Source: Pelagibacteraceae bacterium AG-349-L17
GTDB lineage: Bacteria; Pseudomonadota; Alphaproteobacteria; Pelagibacterales; Pelagibacteraceae
Reading direction: 5' to 3'
Assembly (NCBI GenBank): GCA_003278805.1
Contig: QCDC01000012.1
Coordinates: 1-39,144, forward strand
Length of the DNA: 39,144 nucleotides
Part shown: positions 24,971-33,332 of the stretch, one piece after another
Position numbering within the stretch: position 1 is the first letter of the stretch
Layout: each line of letters starts with the position of its first letter
Position numbers and translations under genes: made by a program
Notes under the pieces: generated by a model
Told to the model about the DNA's origin: nothing
What the model saw: only the letters and a program-made list of their open reading frames with translations
Databases searched by the model: none

Positions 24971-25999
24971 ATGAAAACTTTAAGTTTATATTCGGGAGCT
25001 GGCGGAATCGATATTGGCTTTAAAAAAAATAAATTCCATACTTTATTAGCGATAGAAAGTTGGGATAAAGCCTGCGAGACATTAAATACTAATAAAATTG
25101 CATCTAATATAATTTGTGAAGATATAAGAAAAATAGATTTTAAGGATTTGCAAAAAAAATATAAGTTTGATTTTGTAGTAGGTGGACCTCCTTGTCCACC
25201 ATTTTCAAAATCAAGATTTTATTTAAAAAATAAAAAAAGAGCCATGGATGATGAAGATACCCATACTTTAATAAATTATTTCATAGCAATAAAAACGTTT
25301 AAACCTAAAGCCTTTTTTTTTGAAAATGTTCATGGTTTTATTTATAAACCTCATCGAGCAGCCTTAGAATATCTTGAAAAAGAGTCAAAAAAACTTGGAT
25401 ACAATATCTCTCATCAAGTTATTAATTGTGCTGATTATGGTGTCCCTCAAATTCGACAAAGATTTATATGTGTGGGTTTTCGAAAAGACTTAGGAAAATT
25501 TATATTCCCTAATTCAACTCATTCTAATCAAGATAGAGATGATAATTTATTTTTTGCCCCTTGGGTAACTTGTAAAGAAGCTATTGGAGATTTAGATTAC
25601 GCACTTAAAGAAGATAAAGAAAAAATCCCAGGCTCTAAGGATAAAGAATTATTAAAATTAGTTCCCCCGGGAGATAATTATCTTTTTTTTACTAAAGAAA
25701 GGAATCACCCAAAGCCAAAATTTAAATGGAGATCAAGATACTGGTCTTTTTTATTAAAGCTTTCACCTAGCAAACCTTCATGGACAATTCAGGCGAGTTT
25801 TTCAAATAATATGGGCCCATTTCATTGGAAAAATCGTTTTTTAAGAATTTCTGAAATTAAAAGATTACAAACTTTTCCAGACAAATATAAAATTTGCGGT
25901 AATTTTAACGACCAATGGAGGCAAATTGGTAATGCTGTACCTCCATTGCTTTGTGAAAAGATTTCTTACGAAATTAAAAAACAATTAAAATTAAAATAA
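24971..25999 (+). CDS. DNA (cytosine-5) methyltransferase 2 of the MORC/Z1 system
   Basis: 342 residues, complete. LYSGAGGIDIG (6-16), the catalytic Cys75 in GGPPCPPFSK, ENV at 118-120, DYGVPQIRQRF near 155-165 and RQIGNAVPPL from 317. The residue after the catalytic Cys is Pro instead of the usual Gln. The recognition region reads PSWTIQASFSNNMGPFHWKNR, collinear with that of methyltransferase 1, so the two are paralogues that may read related or opposite-strand halves of one site. It ends one base before the stop of the Z1 gene. Confidence 0.95.
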   Translation: MKTLSLYSGAGGIDIGFKKNKFHTLLAIESWDKACETLNTNKIASNIICEDIRKIDFKDLQKKYKFDFVVGGPPCPPFSKSRFYLKNKKRAMDDEDTHTLINYFIAIKTFKPKAFFFENVHGFIYKPHRAALEYLEKESKKLGYNISHQVINCADYGVPQIRQRFICVGFRKDLGKFIFPNSTHSNQDRDDNLFFAPWVTCKEAIGDLDYALKEDKEKIPGSKDKELLKLVPPGDNYLFFTKERNHPKPKFKWRSRYWSFLLKLSPSKPSWTIQASFSNNMGPFHWKNRFLRISEIKRLQTFPDKYKICGNFNDQWRQIGNAVPPLLCEKISYEIKKQLKLK

Positions 26000-28585
26000 T
26001 TAAAATTCTACTGCAGTAAAACCTGTTCCTAATACTTTTGGAATGTATAATCTAAAATATGGAATATCAATCATTTCAAAATCACCAACCTTTAATATCT
26101 GATCTGTTTCTTTTGATAAAATATTGAATTTATAAATTTGTAATGTTGCTATCTTGTTTGCTATTTTTAGTTTTTTTCCTTGGATTGGTGTTCCATAAGG
26201 AGAGTCTTTGTTAGGGGTTGGTTGCCATTTAGGTTCTTCATTTCTTAAAAATTCACAATGAAGGTAAGCATGACCTGGTCTATTCATGTTAGCTCCTTGT
26301 TCTACAGGTATTCTACTTGATAGATCATTAAAATCACTTTCATGAACCCTTCTTACAAATTCTTTATCATCATTCATAAACATTATAGCAAGTTCTAAAT
26401 TTTCATATTTAGATGAATCTTGTTTATTCTTAATTGCTTCATCTTTTTTCATTTTTCTCCAGGCTACGAGTTCTGTTAAAATATCATACTGGTCAGTCAT
26501 ATCCTCGTAAGTATTTATTTTACTGATATATTTCTCAGTATAATCTGTAAGATCTAAATTATCTTTTATCTCTATACCTTTAATATTTTTTGCATAGCTG
26601 TGGTTTGAAATTTCACTTAATATTTTTTTCCCTTTAAGATTATTAAGAGCATCATAAATTTCTTTGTTTTCCTTTATTTTTTCTAAATCTAAATGATGAG
26701 CTCGGTTATCCATTACTATTCCATGATTAGGGAATTTTTTCAAATTGTGCCCTAGTATATTTTTTCTTACTGGTCCATATTTGCTAGATATATAAGGAAA
26801 ACTTCTTATTAAATCTTTTCTTAGATCACCACCTTTTTTAACCACTTCCTCTATTTTTTCTCTGATAACAATTTCTTGACCATACTGTTTCTCAAAATTT
26901 TGAATTAAATAATCAGGTAAATACATTCTCACAAAACCAATATATGATTTGTGATATCCAAAAAACCTAGCTCTTTGATAAACTGTATCATCAGAACCGC
27001 TCTCTCTTACTACATATGACACGGTAAGTCCCTTAATTGTATAACCTCTTTCAAGACCAATACCTCCAACTAAAATCTTTGCGTAAAAATCTCCACTTTC
27101 CCACTCAATAAATGGCATAGGTCCATTTTCTCCATTAAATAACATAATATTGTTTTTAATTTCATCGAGAGCTTTGTGAATATTAATAATAAAATTCTCG
27201 TCATATTTAGGAAGGTTTTTTTCAGTTTTTTTAAGTTCATCATATGACTTCAAAAATTCTTTCTCAATTTCTGCGAAAGAAATATCAACTCTTTTTGATT
27301 TATCTTTAATACTATATGCTTTCGTTTTATATCCTTTGGAGTAATCTTTAATTATACCCTCTGTCCAATCCTTATACTCTGTATGAATAGGTCTGCTAGT
27401 TGAGGGATGAATTAACATTGATCTTTTCTTTTTTTTTATCTTATGATCACCTTTCATCATTCCACAAGCTACACCTAATACGAATATCCTAATTGCTTCT
27501 GATAAACTTTTAGGCCTAACTTCTTTTTGATATTTTTCTTTAACTAATTTTACATGATTTAATTTATTTTCTTCTATTCCAAAAAAATATTTTGCACCTG
27601 TGTACAAAGAGCCTGGAGCAAGAACAGTAGCACTTCTAGGTGATAAATTATTGACTGTAGAAATAAGCATATTTGCCATTGGAGTTGCTGTATATCCAAT
27701 AAAAGTATGCCTTGGTAGCAGTTGTCTTAATCGTTTAATTCTTGTATGTGTTGTACTTTCAGATTTTTCTAATAGAATTTTATCACCCTCATTTAAAGTT
27801 ACATCCTCATCTTGATTATAACCATTTAAATACCTTAGCATTTCTTCTGGAACGATTTTTTTTTCAGAGATACCCTCAAGAGTATCTCCATTTTTTACAA
27901 TATAATATGCAGATAATTTATTTTCAGTTGATTTTTTTTTTGCATTCACTTTTGTATCTAAAGAATAATGATCTGCTTCATCATCTATTATCAATGTGGG
28001 TATTTTTGATAGATCAACCCCTTTATTTTCTGCATTTGTAAAGATTGATATTATTTTATCTAACCTCTGATGTTGTTTCATTCCAACTATTAACAAAGAT
28101 GGTTTTTCATCTTCATCTAAAAAAATATCATCAGTAGATGAAACAATATTTTTAAGTAGATTCTCCGTAGAAGTTTGATCAATTTTTTTTCCACTTTCAA
28201 TTTCAATTTTTTTCCATCCATACATATCAAGTGACTTATAGACTCTATCTCTAGTTTGATTTGCTAGATTAATTACATGTCCTGAAAGAATGATTATTAA
28301 TTTAAATCCATTGTCTCTTGCCATACATGATACTGCTTCCATAGATGTTGTTTTTCCACTTTGGATGTATCCTAAGCAAATATTTTTTGAAGATAACCTT
28401 CCTTCATTAACAGGTAATTTTGGATTAATTGATTTTGACAACACATCCTTTGAATTTTTTATAATATTATCTACATCTAATTTTAAAAAATTTTCATCCA
28501 ACAACTTCTTTTTATAAATTGTGGTGAAGTATCCGTTATCTTCTGGCTGCCAAGTAATCATGTTCTGGGAGGAATGTTTTGACAA
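26000..28585 (-). CDS. Z1-domain SF2-type helicase/ATPase with an internal LysM-like insert
   Basis: 861 residues. Motor motifs appear in order: Walker A variant GYIQSGKTT (72-80), DDEADH (201-206), GYTATP (297-302), GGIGLERGYTI (507-517) and YQRARFFGYH (536-545). The stretch from about 360 to 590 with LERGYTIKGLTVSYVVRESG is the Z1 domain known from restriction neighbourhoods with MORC-like ATPases. A LysM-like module of about 47 residues sits between DDEADH and GYTATP. The C-terminal 270 residues end in PYFRLYIPKVLGTG, a putative partner- or DNA-binding region. The start overlaps the upstream GHKL ATPase gene by 28 nt, indicating co-translation. It probably moves along DNA to license cleavage. 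Confidence 0.85.
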   Translation of the reverse strand: MSKHSSQNMITWQPEDNGYFTTIYKKKLLDENFLKLDVDNIIKNSKDVLSKSINPKLPVNEGRLSSKNICLGYIQSGKTTSMEAVSCMARDNGFKLIIILSGHVINLANQTRDRVYKSLDMYGWKKIEIESGKKIDQTSTENLLKNIVSSTDDIFLDEDEKPSLLIVGMKQHQRLDKIISIFTNAENKGVDLSKIPTLIIDDEADHYSLDTKVNAKKKSTENKLSAYYIVKNGDTLEGISEKKIVPEEMLRYLNGYNQDEDVTLNEGDKILLEKSESTTHTRIKRLRQLLPRHTFIGYTATPMANMLISTVNNLSPRSATVLAPGSLYTGAKYFFGIEENKLNHVKLVKEKYQKEVRPKSLSEAIRIFVLGVACGMMKGDHKIKKKKRSMLIHPSTSRPIHTEYKDWTEGIIKDYSKGYKTKAYSIKDKSKRVDISFAEIEKEFLKSYDELKKTEKNLPKYDENFIINIHKALDEIKNNIMLFNGENGPMPFIEWESGDFYAKILVGGIGLERGYTIKGLTVSYVVRESGSDDTVYQRARFFGYHKSYIGFVRMYLPDYLIQNFEKQYGQEIVIREKIEEVVKKGGDLRKDLIRSFPYISSKYGPVRKNILGHNLKKFPNHGIVMDNRAHHLDLEKIKENKEIYDALNNLKGKKILSEISNHSYAKNIKGIEIKDNLDLTDYTEKYISKINTYEDMTDQYDILTELVAWRKMKKDEAIKNKQDSSKYENLELAIMFMNDDKEFVRRVHESDFNDLSSRIPVEQGANMNRPGHAYLHCEFLRNEEPKWQPTPNKDSPYGTPIQGKKLKIANKIATLQIYKFNILSKETDQILKVGDFEMIDIPYFRLYIPKVLGTGFTAVEF
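27767..27907 (-). other. LysM-like module inside the Z1 helicase
   Basis: Residues 227-273 read YYIVKNGDTLEGISEKK, then a loop, then MLRYLNGYN and LNEGDKILLEK. This is the LysM order: Y-x-V-K-x-G-D-T-L-x-x-I at the start, L-x-x-x-N in the middle and L-x-x-G-x-x-I-x-L at the end. It is flanked by Lys/Ser-rich linkers (212-225 and 274-282), so it looks like a graft in a surface loop of the first RecA-like domain. Confidence 0.7.
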
Positions 28586-30096
28586 ATTTCGTTAATTCTA
28601 TTTCTTATCATTGAAATTTCTTTAACTCCCTCTTTATAAGCTAAATGAACTTCACATACAGCAAGATAGGCAATGAAAATTGTAAATCCATTTCTTTCAT
28701 TCGTGGTTGTAAAAAATCGACTGGCAAAAGTGTGTTTTAAATTTAAAAAGATATCAATCTTTTTTTTATCACTTGAAACTTGAATATCATATAGTTCAGC
28801 AGCATTTGGATCATATTCGTAAGTAAACTGAACTTGATATTCTTTACCCAAATAACTTACAGGAAATGGACGCCCTTTTTCTCTGTCTTTAGCAACCTCA
28901 TGTTTTGTTGTTAGAGGTACAACTTTTTTCTTTTCATCAGTAGCTTTTTCTAATCCCCTTGCTGTAAATTTTTCTACTTGTTCCAATCCTTTTTTTGACT
29001 CTTCTCTAATATCGTCTCTCTCAAGATCTTCAGACCAATGTCTTGATTGTTTTATAAAATCTATTGTTTTTTTTTTATCCATAAATTGTATGGCTTCATG
29101 TAATTTCGTTATAAATTTATTTTTTTTAACCTCATCCCATACAAAATCATTTTTTGAAAAAGCTACCGGCATGTCATCCATATGAATTTCACCAAAAATT
29201 ACCTGTTGCCTTCTATCATTACTTTGACCAAAAATTTTTTCTGGTTTAAAAGGAGTTTCTTCTGTACCAGTTATTAATCTTCCTCTTCTAAATAAAGAAA
29301 AACCGGGTTGTTTTACTCGACCCTTTTCTCTCATAGCAACAAACCCACTAATAGGCATATCATCAAACTCGAATTCGAACTCTTTATACCATTTGATTGG
29401 CTTTGGTTTTTTTACAATTCCATCTTCCCATTCCTTATAATATCCTGATGTACGTATTTTTGGTTTTTCATAACGAAGACTTTTGTGATCTACAATAATG
29501 TCAATTTCATTTTTATTAACCAGATGTCTATACATTGAGGCTAAATGGTCTTTTATCTTAGTAATGGTAACAGTTTTTGGTTTGTGATTTAATTTACTCA
29601 ATGTAACAATCGTATAATGAGTATTAAGTTTTGCAGGAGATCTTAAAACATCTAAGGTAGTAATATTTCTTTCTCTTATTTTGTTTATATCAAATTCTAC
29701 AAGTCTATAAGCAGTTTCACCAATTGCCTTTGTGTGTACTTTCCATTTATCTGCAAACCAACAGGCCGCAATTTTCATTCCGACACCAAACTCAGAAAGA
29801 CCTGAACTATCAGGAGGTGGCTTCCCTGTTTCAAATGCAGCTGCATATCTATCATGTCCTATACCAGCTGCATTATCCCTAATAGTTATTTCGTTGTTAA
29901 AAATATCTATTTTGATTTTTAATTTAAAAAGTGGATCTAATTTTTTTAAATATTTTTTATTTAATCTATAACTCTGAATTGAGTTATCTACAAATTCACC
30001 CAGAGCATACCACTCTGTGTAACGCATATTTTTCAAAAGAGCCAATAAGCCAACAGTCGGCGTTATATCTAATCTTTCATTTTTCATAAAACTCAA
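28558..30096 (-). CDS. MORC/MutL-like GHKL ATPase of the restriction system
   Basis: 512 residues. The Bergerat ATP site is clear: N-box EFVDNSIQSY (34-43, Glu34 and Asn38), G1 box DNAAGIG (74-80) and G2 box LSEFGVGMKIA (100-110). This matches HATPase_c_3 proteins. A linked S5-like segment probably follows (around 200-330, including SLFRRGRLITG), then a charged helical region (around 345-410) and an alpha/beta tail. Such ATPases form ATP-driven clamps and co-occur with Z1 helicases and methylases in bacteria. It is followed by Z1 with a 28-nt overlap and preceded by the NERD helicase. Two Met codons (residues 1 and 4) could start it. Confidence 0.85.
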   Translation of the reverse strand: MSFMKNERLDITPTVGLLALLKNMRYTEWYALGEFVDNSIQSYRLNKKYLKKLDPLFKLKIKIDIFNNEITIRDNAAGIGHDRYAAAFETGKPPPDSSGLSEFGVGMKIAACWFADKWKVHTKAIGETAYRLVEFDINKIRERNITTLDVLRSPAKLNTHYTIVTLSKLNHKPKTVTITKIKDHLASMYRHLVNKNEIDIIVDHKSLRYEKPKIRTSGYYKEWEDGIVKKPKPIKWYKEFEFEFDDMPISGFVAMREKGRVKQPGFSLFRRGRLITGTEETPFKPEKIFGQSNDRRQQVIFGEIHMDDMPVAFSKNDFVWDEVKKNKFITKLHEAIQFMDKKKTIDFIKQSRHWSEDLERDDIREESKKGLEQVEKFTARGLEKATDEKKKVVPLTTKHEVAKDREKGRPFPVSYLGKEYQVQFTYEYDPNAAELYDIQVSSDKKKIDIFLNLKHTFASRFFTTTNERNGFTIFIAYLAVCEVHLAYKEGVKEISMIRNRINEICQNIPPRT

Positions 30097-30140
30097 GCAT
30101 TAAACTTATTATGATTTTTACAAAAAGGAAATAATTTTAA

Positions 30141-30146
30141 ATTATA
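30141..30146 (-). promoter_or_regulatory. Candidate -10 element for the GHKL-ATPase/Z1 transcript
   Basis: On the minus strand the hexamer reads TATAAT, placing a start near 30133 and a leader of about 37 nt before the ATPase ATG at 30096. The 73-nt gap after the NERD helicase is the largest within the minus-strand trio, so a second promoter is plausible. No convincing -35 is seen. Confidence 0.3.
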
Positions 30147-30169
30147 ATAAATGTGTTGATTTTACATAA

Positions 30170-32047
30170 TCAATATGCCTCGAAATTTTTATCTAAAAAG
30201 TCTTCATATCTCTTATTACGATTTAAAACGAAAACTTTTTCTCTAACTCTCGTTATAGATGTATAAAATTCAAAATCCATTCTTGAATTATTTTTTTCTA
30301 TATTAGATGTTTTGTCTGTAATGATTAAAATATTTCTTCTATCCCAACCTTTAAAACTTGCAATAGTTGCCATTTTCAATTTATCACTATGAACTTTAAA
30401 TAAAATTTTTTGCTGTCTCTGTCTTACATCTAGTTTTTCAAAAATATCCATGATTTTTATATTTTCGTAATTTTCAAGAATGACTTGCTTTAATGCTCGC
30501 CCATGCTCATGATTAGTAACCAAAATTGCAATATCAGAAGGGCTTACTTTTTTATCAAATAAATCTTTAAGTATTCCAACAACACTGTCGTTTAGATCAT
30601 TGTCATTCAAAATATTTAGCCAGAAGGAAGCTGGTTCTGCTTTGAATGGTAATTTAAATTGACTATTTTTATCTAATTCTATTTTTGGATCTTCATTTTC
30701 TTCATTTACATCAAATAAAAATTTTTCAGAAAATTTATTTGCAAGTTCTATGTGTGGATTTAATAATCTATAGCTTTTTTTAAGTATACCCCACCTACCT
30801 CCACCAATACCCTTCAAAGATGTTTTTTTTTCTCTATTATAAATATTTTGCTTTTGATCTAGAGCAATTAAAATTTCCCCATTTGGTTTTAAAAAATTTT
30901 TAATTAATTCATACCAATTTTTTTTAAAATCTTGTCCCTCATCAATGATTATTACATCATAATTAATTGAATTATCTTTATTTTGATTTTTATGTTTCTT
31001 GATTTCTTCTATAGAATTATCATCACTCTCTTCATTTAAAATTTCTGTTTGGTAAGTAATATTATTATTTTCCCTATATGCTTTACAAAAATCATGGAAA
31101 TGAAAAAAATCAATTAACTCATTTTGGGGGTAAATTGTTTTATTTACTTCATCAATTAAAAAATTTTTTATTGTAATATTATAGCACAACACGAGTACTT
31201 TTTTTTTGTTACTGGCAGATATCGCAGCTCTTAAAGCTGCTATTGTTGTCTTGCCACTACCAGCCACTCCTGAAATTTTTTGAATTACATTTGGTTTAGA
31301 TTCGACAAATTTTTTTTGATTATTATCTAAATCATTAATTGATGTTCTAAATTGCTTCTCCTGTCGATGTAACGGTGGTGATATCCAATTAGAAAATAGG
31401 TTCAACCAATTTTGGTTTGATTTGATTTTAAATCGATTATTAATTAATGGAACGATCTTGTCTATTTCTATACCCTTATCTAAATAATCTTTGGCGAAGA
31501 CAGAACACCTGTCAGGATTAACGTAGTTTTCAAACCTTACAAAATTTCTTGCTTCTTCTGTTGAATATGGGTTGTGAAAATAAACACCACAACGAATTAA
31601 ATGTCTTTTGTTATTATTTTCATATATTTCATCTAGAACTTCGTGAATACTATTCCTCATTCGCCACAAATAATTTTCTGCTTGATCAATAGGGTTTAAA
31701 TTGCCAGATCTTCCATTAGAATTTTTTTGATAAATATCTAATTTTGGTTTTGAATTTTGTGATCTAATCACATCCACAAAGAAGTTTGAAATATTCCAAT
31801 TTTTAACCTCAAATATCATTATACCTTCTTGCGGATGTGCAATTACTATGTCTGGTGTTTTTTTATTTTGATTTGAGCCCCAGCGAGCTTTTAACTCAGG
31901 ACGTGTATAAATATTCCATTCTTTAGGTAATTTTTTATTTAAGTAATCTGCTAAATAGAACTCTCCTTTTTCAAAATTAGGTATTAGCTCTTTACTCTTA
32001 CTTTTTTCCAATATTCCTATTGGAAATAATCTTTCTGTGTTTGACAT
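30170..32047 (-). CDS. NERD-domain SF1 (UvrD/Rep-like) helicase-nuclease
   Basis: 625 residues. The N-terminus is a NERD nuclease-like domain: Asp66 in KKTPDIVIAHP and Glu80-Val-Lys82 in IMIFEVKNWN fit the D...ExK pattern. The helicase follows: Walker A GVAGSGKTT (about 261-269), Walker B IIIDEGQDF (about 365-373), a motif III/IV region ALDQKQNIY, and motif VI TSITRVREKVFVL (about 597-609). NERD-UvrD fusions occur in defence islands and plasmids. It is first of three minus-strand genes running into the GHKL ATPase and Z1. It may process DNA ends after cleavage, or be an independent defence gene. Confidence 0.85.
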   Translation of the reverse strand: MSNTERLFPIGILEKSKSKELIPNFEKGEFYLADYLNKKLPKEWNIYTRPELKARWGSNQNKKTPDIVIAHPQEGIMIFEVKNWNISNFFVDVIRSQNSKPKLDIYQKNSNGRSGNLNPIDQAENYLWRMRNSIHEVLDEIYENNNKRHLIRCGVYFHNPYSTEEARNFVRFENYVNPDRCSVFAKDYLDKGIEIDKIVPLINNRFKIKSNQNWLNLFSNWISPPLHRQEKQFRTSINDLDNNQKKFVESKPNVIQKISGVAGSGKTTIAALRAAISASNKKKVLVLCYNITIKNFLIDEVNKTIYPQNELIDFFHFHDFCKAYRENNNITYQTEILNEESDDNSIEEIKKHKNQNKDNSINYDVIIIDEGQDFKKNWYELIKNFLKPNGEILIALDQKQNIYNREKKTSLKGIGGGRWGILKKSYRLLNPHIELANKFSEKFLFDVNEENEDPKIELDKNSQFKLPFKAEPASFWLNILNDNDLNDSVVGILKDLFDKKVSPSDIAILVTNHEHGRALKQVILENYENIKIMDIFEKLDVRQRQQKILFKVHSDKLKMATIASFKGWDRRNILIITDKTSNIEKNNSRMDFEFYTSITRVREKVFVLNRNKRYEDFLDKNFEAY

Positions 32048-32082
32048 TTTTATGCTTCAATCTATTTATATATTAACACATT

Positions 32083-32688
32083 ATGAATAAAAGCTTTTAC
32101 AGTCTAAATATATTATCCAGCTTAGTTCATTCCACTTACTCAAAATCATACACAATAATTTATGATCAATTTAATGAGGCAATTAAAGTACCTCAAAAAT
32201 GGGTTGAGGATATCAAGCACGTAGAATTTAATGAATTACTTGCAAGTTCTATTGGTCCACTAGCATTATTTTTTAATTGGAAAAAAAGACATAAAGAAGA
32301 ATTTTCTGAAATAGCATCAGGTGCTTTAGCCTCTAGCTTTGTTCATGGTGATCCAATTGGAACCATAACCTCTATAGTAGTCCTTGCTTATCGATATAAT
32401 CAATCAACTAATAAACAAGAAATGAGAAATCTTAAATGGGGTATTATCAAGGGAGGTGCAAGTGTGAGTGCATTTGCTTTAACTGTTAAAGCAATGGGTG
32501 TTTCATTATTAAGTTTTTTAGTGGGTTTATGTATTGCTGCAGTTGTGAGAAAGACTGTTTCTACTCTAAGATTATTTGAATATTTAAAGTTTATTCGATC
32601 TTTAAAAGTTAAAATACCAAAATTAAAGAAGAAGATATCTAGAAGAGATTTTATATCACTAAAATTGTTCGAGTTTAAAAATGCTTGA
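32083..32688 (+). CDS. Hypothetical membrane protein
   Basis: 201 residues, divergent from the NERD helicase across 35 nt. The N-terminal 75 residues are soluble and helical. Hydrophobic, glycine- and serine-rich segments lie at about 78-102 and 121-156, and a strongly basic tail (KVKIPKLKKKISRRD) ends the protein. No family was recognised. Placement beside a defence helicase could suggest a membrane effector, but no effector motif is seen. A 22-residue frame overlaps its stop. Confidence 0.55.
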   Translation: MNKSFYSLNILSSLVHSTYSKSYTIIYDQFNEAIKVPQKWVEDIKHVEFNELLASSIGPLALFFNWKKRHKEEFSEIASGALASSFVHGDPIGTITSIVVLAYRYNQSTNKQEMRNLKWGIIKGGASVSAFALTVKAMGVSLLSFLVGLCIAAVVRKTVSTLRLFEYLKFIRSLKVKIPKLKKKISRRDFISLKLFEFKNA

Positions 32689-32749
32689 AGCTTTAATTGC
32701 TATTGAAGTTACAGCTCTATTAATTGGATTGTACCTTTCTAACCAATAA
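32681..32749 (+). CDS. Possible 22-residue single-span membrane peptide
   Basis: ATG 32681 to TAA 32747-32749 encodes MLEALIAIEVTALLIGLYLS plus two residues, almost entirely one hydrophobic helix. It begins inside the end of the 201-residue membrane protein gene, in another frame with an 8-nt overlap, a coupling style used by real gene pairs. Short AT-rich frames arise by chance, so certainty is low. Confidence 0.3.
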   Translation: MLEALIAIEVTALLIGLYLSNQ

Positions 32750-32765
32750 TAAATCCAAATCATAA

Positions 32766-33332
32766 TCAGCTATCTATATTTTTTATTTGTTTGCACCTTC
32801 TGTGTGCCTCTAGAACTGAGGGAACAAGCTTATCTAAATTCCATCTATTAATTGATATATCAAAATATTTACTAGCTTTAAAATCAATCCCATCAATAAT
32901 TTCAATCTCAAATCTTTGTTCCTCAATATAAAAATTATTTAATTTATAAATATATTCTTTAATTGGAAACGACCCTAAGGATAGTAATACTCTATAACCC
33001 ATTAAAAAAGGCTGTATATGATCTACATAAGCAGTAACTTCTTCTTCATTAATTTTTATTGGTATATTTTTGTTTAATAGTTGTTTTATATCTCCAGGCT
33101 GCTCATATGTGTAAAAAGTGAAATTATGCCAAACTTTTTCACAGTTATCTTTTGATTGAATAAAGAAATTTAGACTGTCTCCATGAATTACTTCTCCATA
33201 TACTCGTGCATATGTTAAACTTTCGTATTTATCAATTGTCCACATATCATCTTCTTCAGCTTGAGCATGATAAACAAAGACAATAAAAAATAGAGATAAG
33301 TGTAATAAAATAATAAGTAAAACTCTTTTCAT
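32766..33332 (-). CDS. Secreted protein of unknown function
   Basis: 188 residues with a Sec signal peptide (MKRVLLIILLHLSLFFIVFVYHAQA, cut before EEDD). The mature domain is small, beta-strand rich and has few Cys (CEKVWHN near 63 and HRRCKQI near the end). No motif was recognised. The start overlaps the 61-residue gene upstream by 4 nt (ATGA), so the two form an operon. Confidence 0.65.
   Translation of the reverse strand: MKRVLLIILLHLSLFFIVFVYHAQAEEDDMWTIDKYESLTYARVYGEVIHGDSLNFFIQSKDNCEKVWHNFTFYTYEQPGDIKQLLNKNIPIKINEEEVTAYVDHIQPFLMGYRVLLSLGSFPIKEYIYKLNNFYIEEQRFEIEIIDGIDFKASKYFDISINRWNLDKLVPSVLEAHRRCKQIKNIDS

Larger units (their letters stand above)
22381..32047. other. MORC/Z1-type restriction-modification defence island
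   Basis: The block contains two C5 methyltransferases (plus strand) interleaved with a PD-(D/E)XK nuclease candidate, a Z1 helicase, a MORC-like GHKL ATPase and a NERD-SF1 helicase (minus strand). Methylase + MORC-like ATPase + Z1 protein + nuclease is a known neighbourhood type from the MutL/MORC restriction-system survey by Iyer and colleagues. Flanking genes are ordinary metabolism and small unknowns. No integrase or tRNA target was seen at either edge, and base composition matches the surroundings by eye. Confidence 0.8.

Noticed and set aside
27600..28041. Plus-strand frames of 71 and 99 residues opposite the Z1 gene
   Set aside because: They lie antisense to strongly conserved helicase motifs and have no recognisable domain or start signal.
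29732..29971. 79-residue plus-strand frame opposite the GHKL ATPase
   Set aside because: It mirrors the conserved ATP-binding boxes on the other strand; composition explains the open frame.
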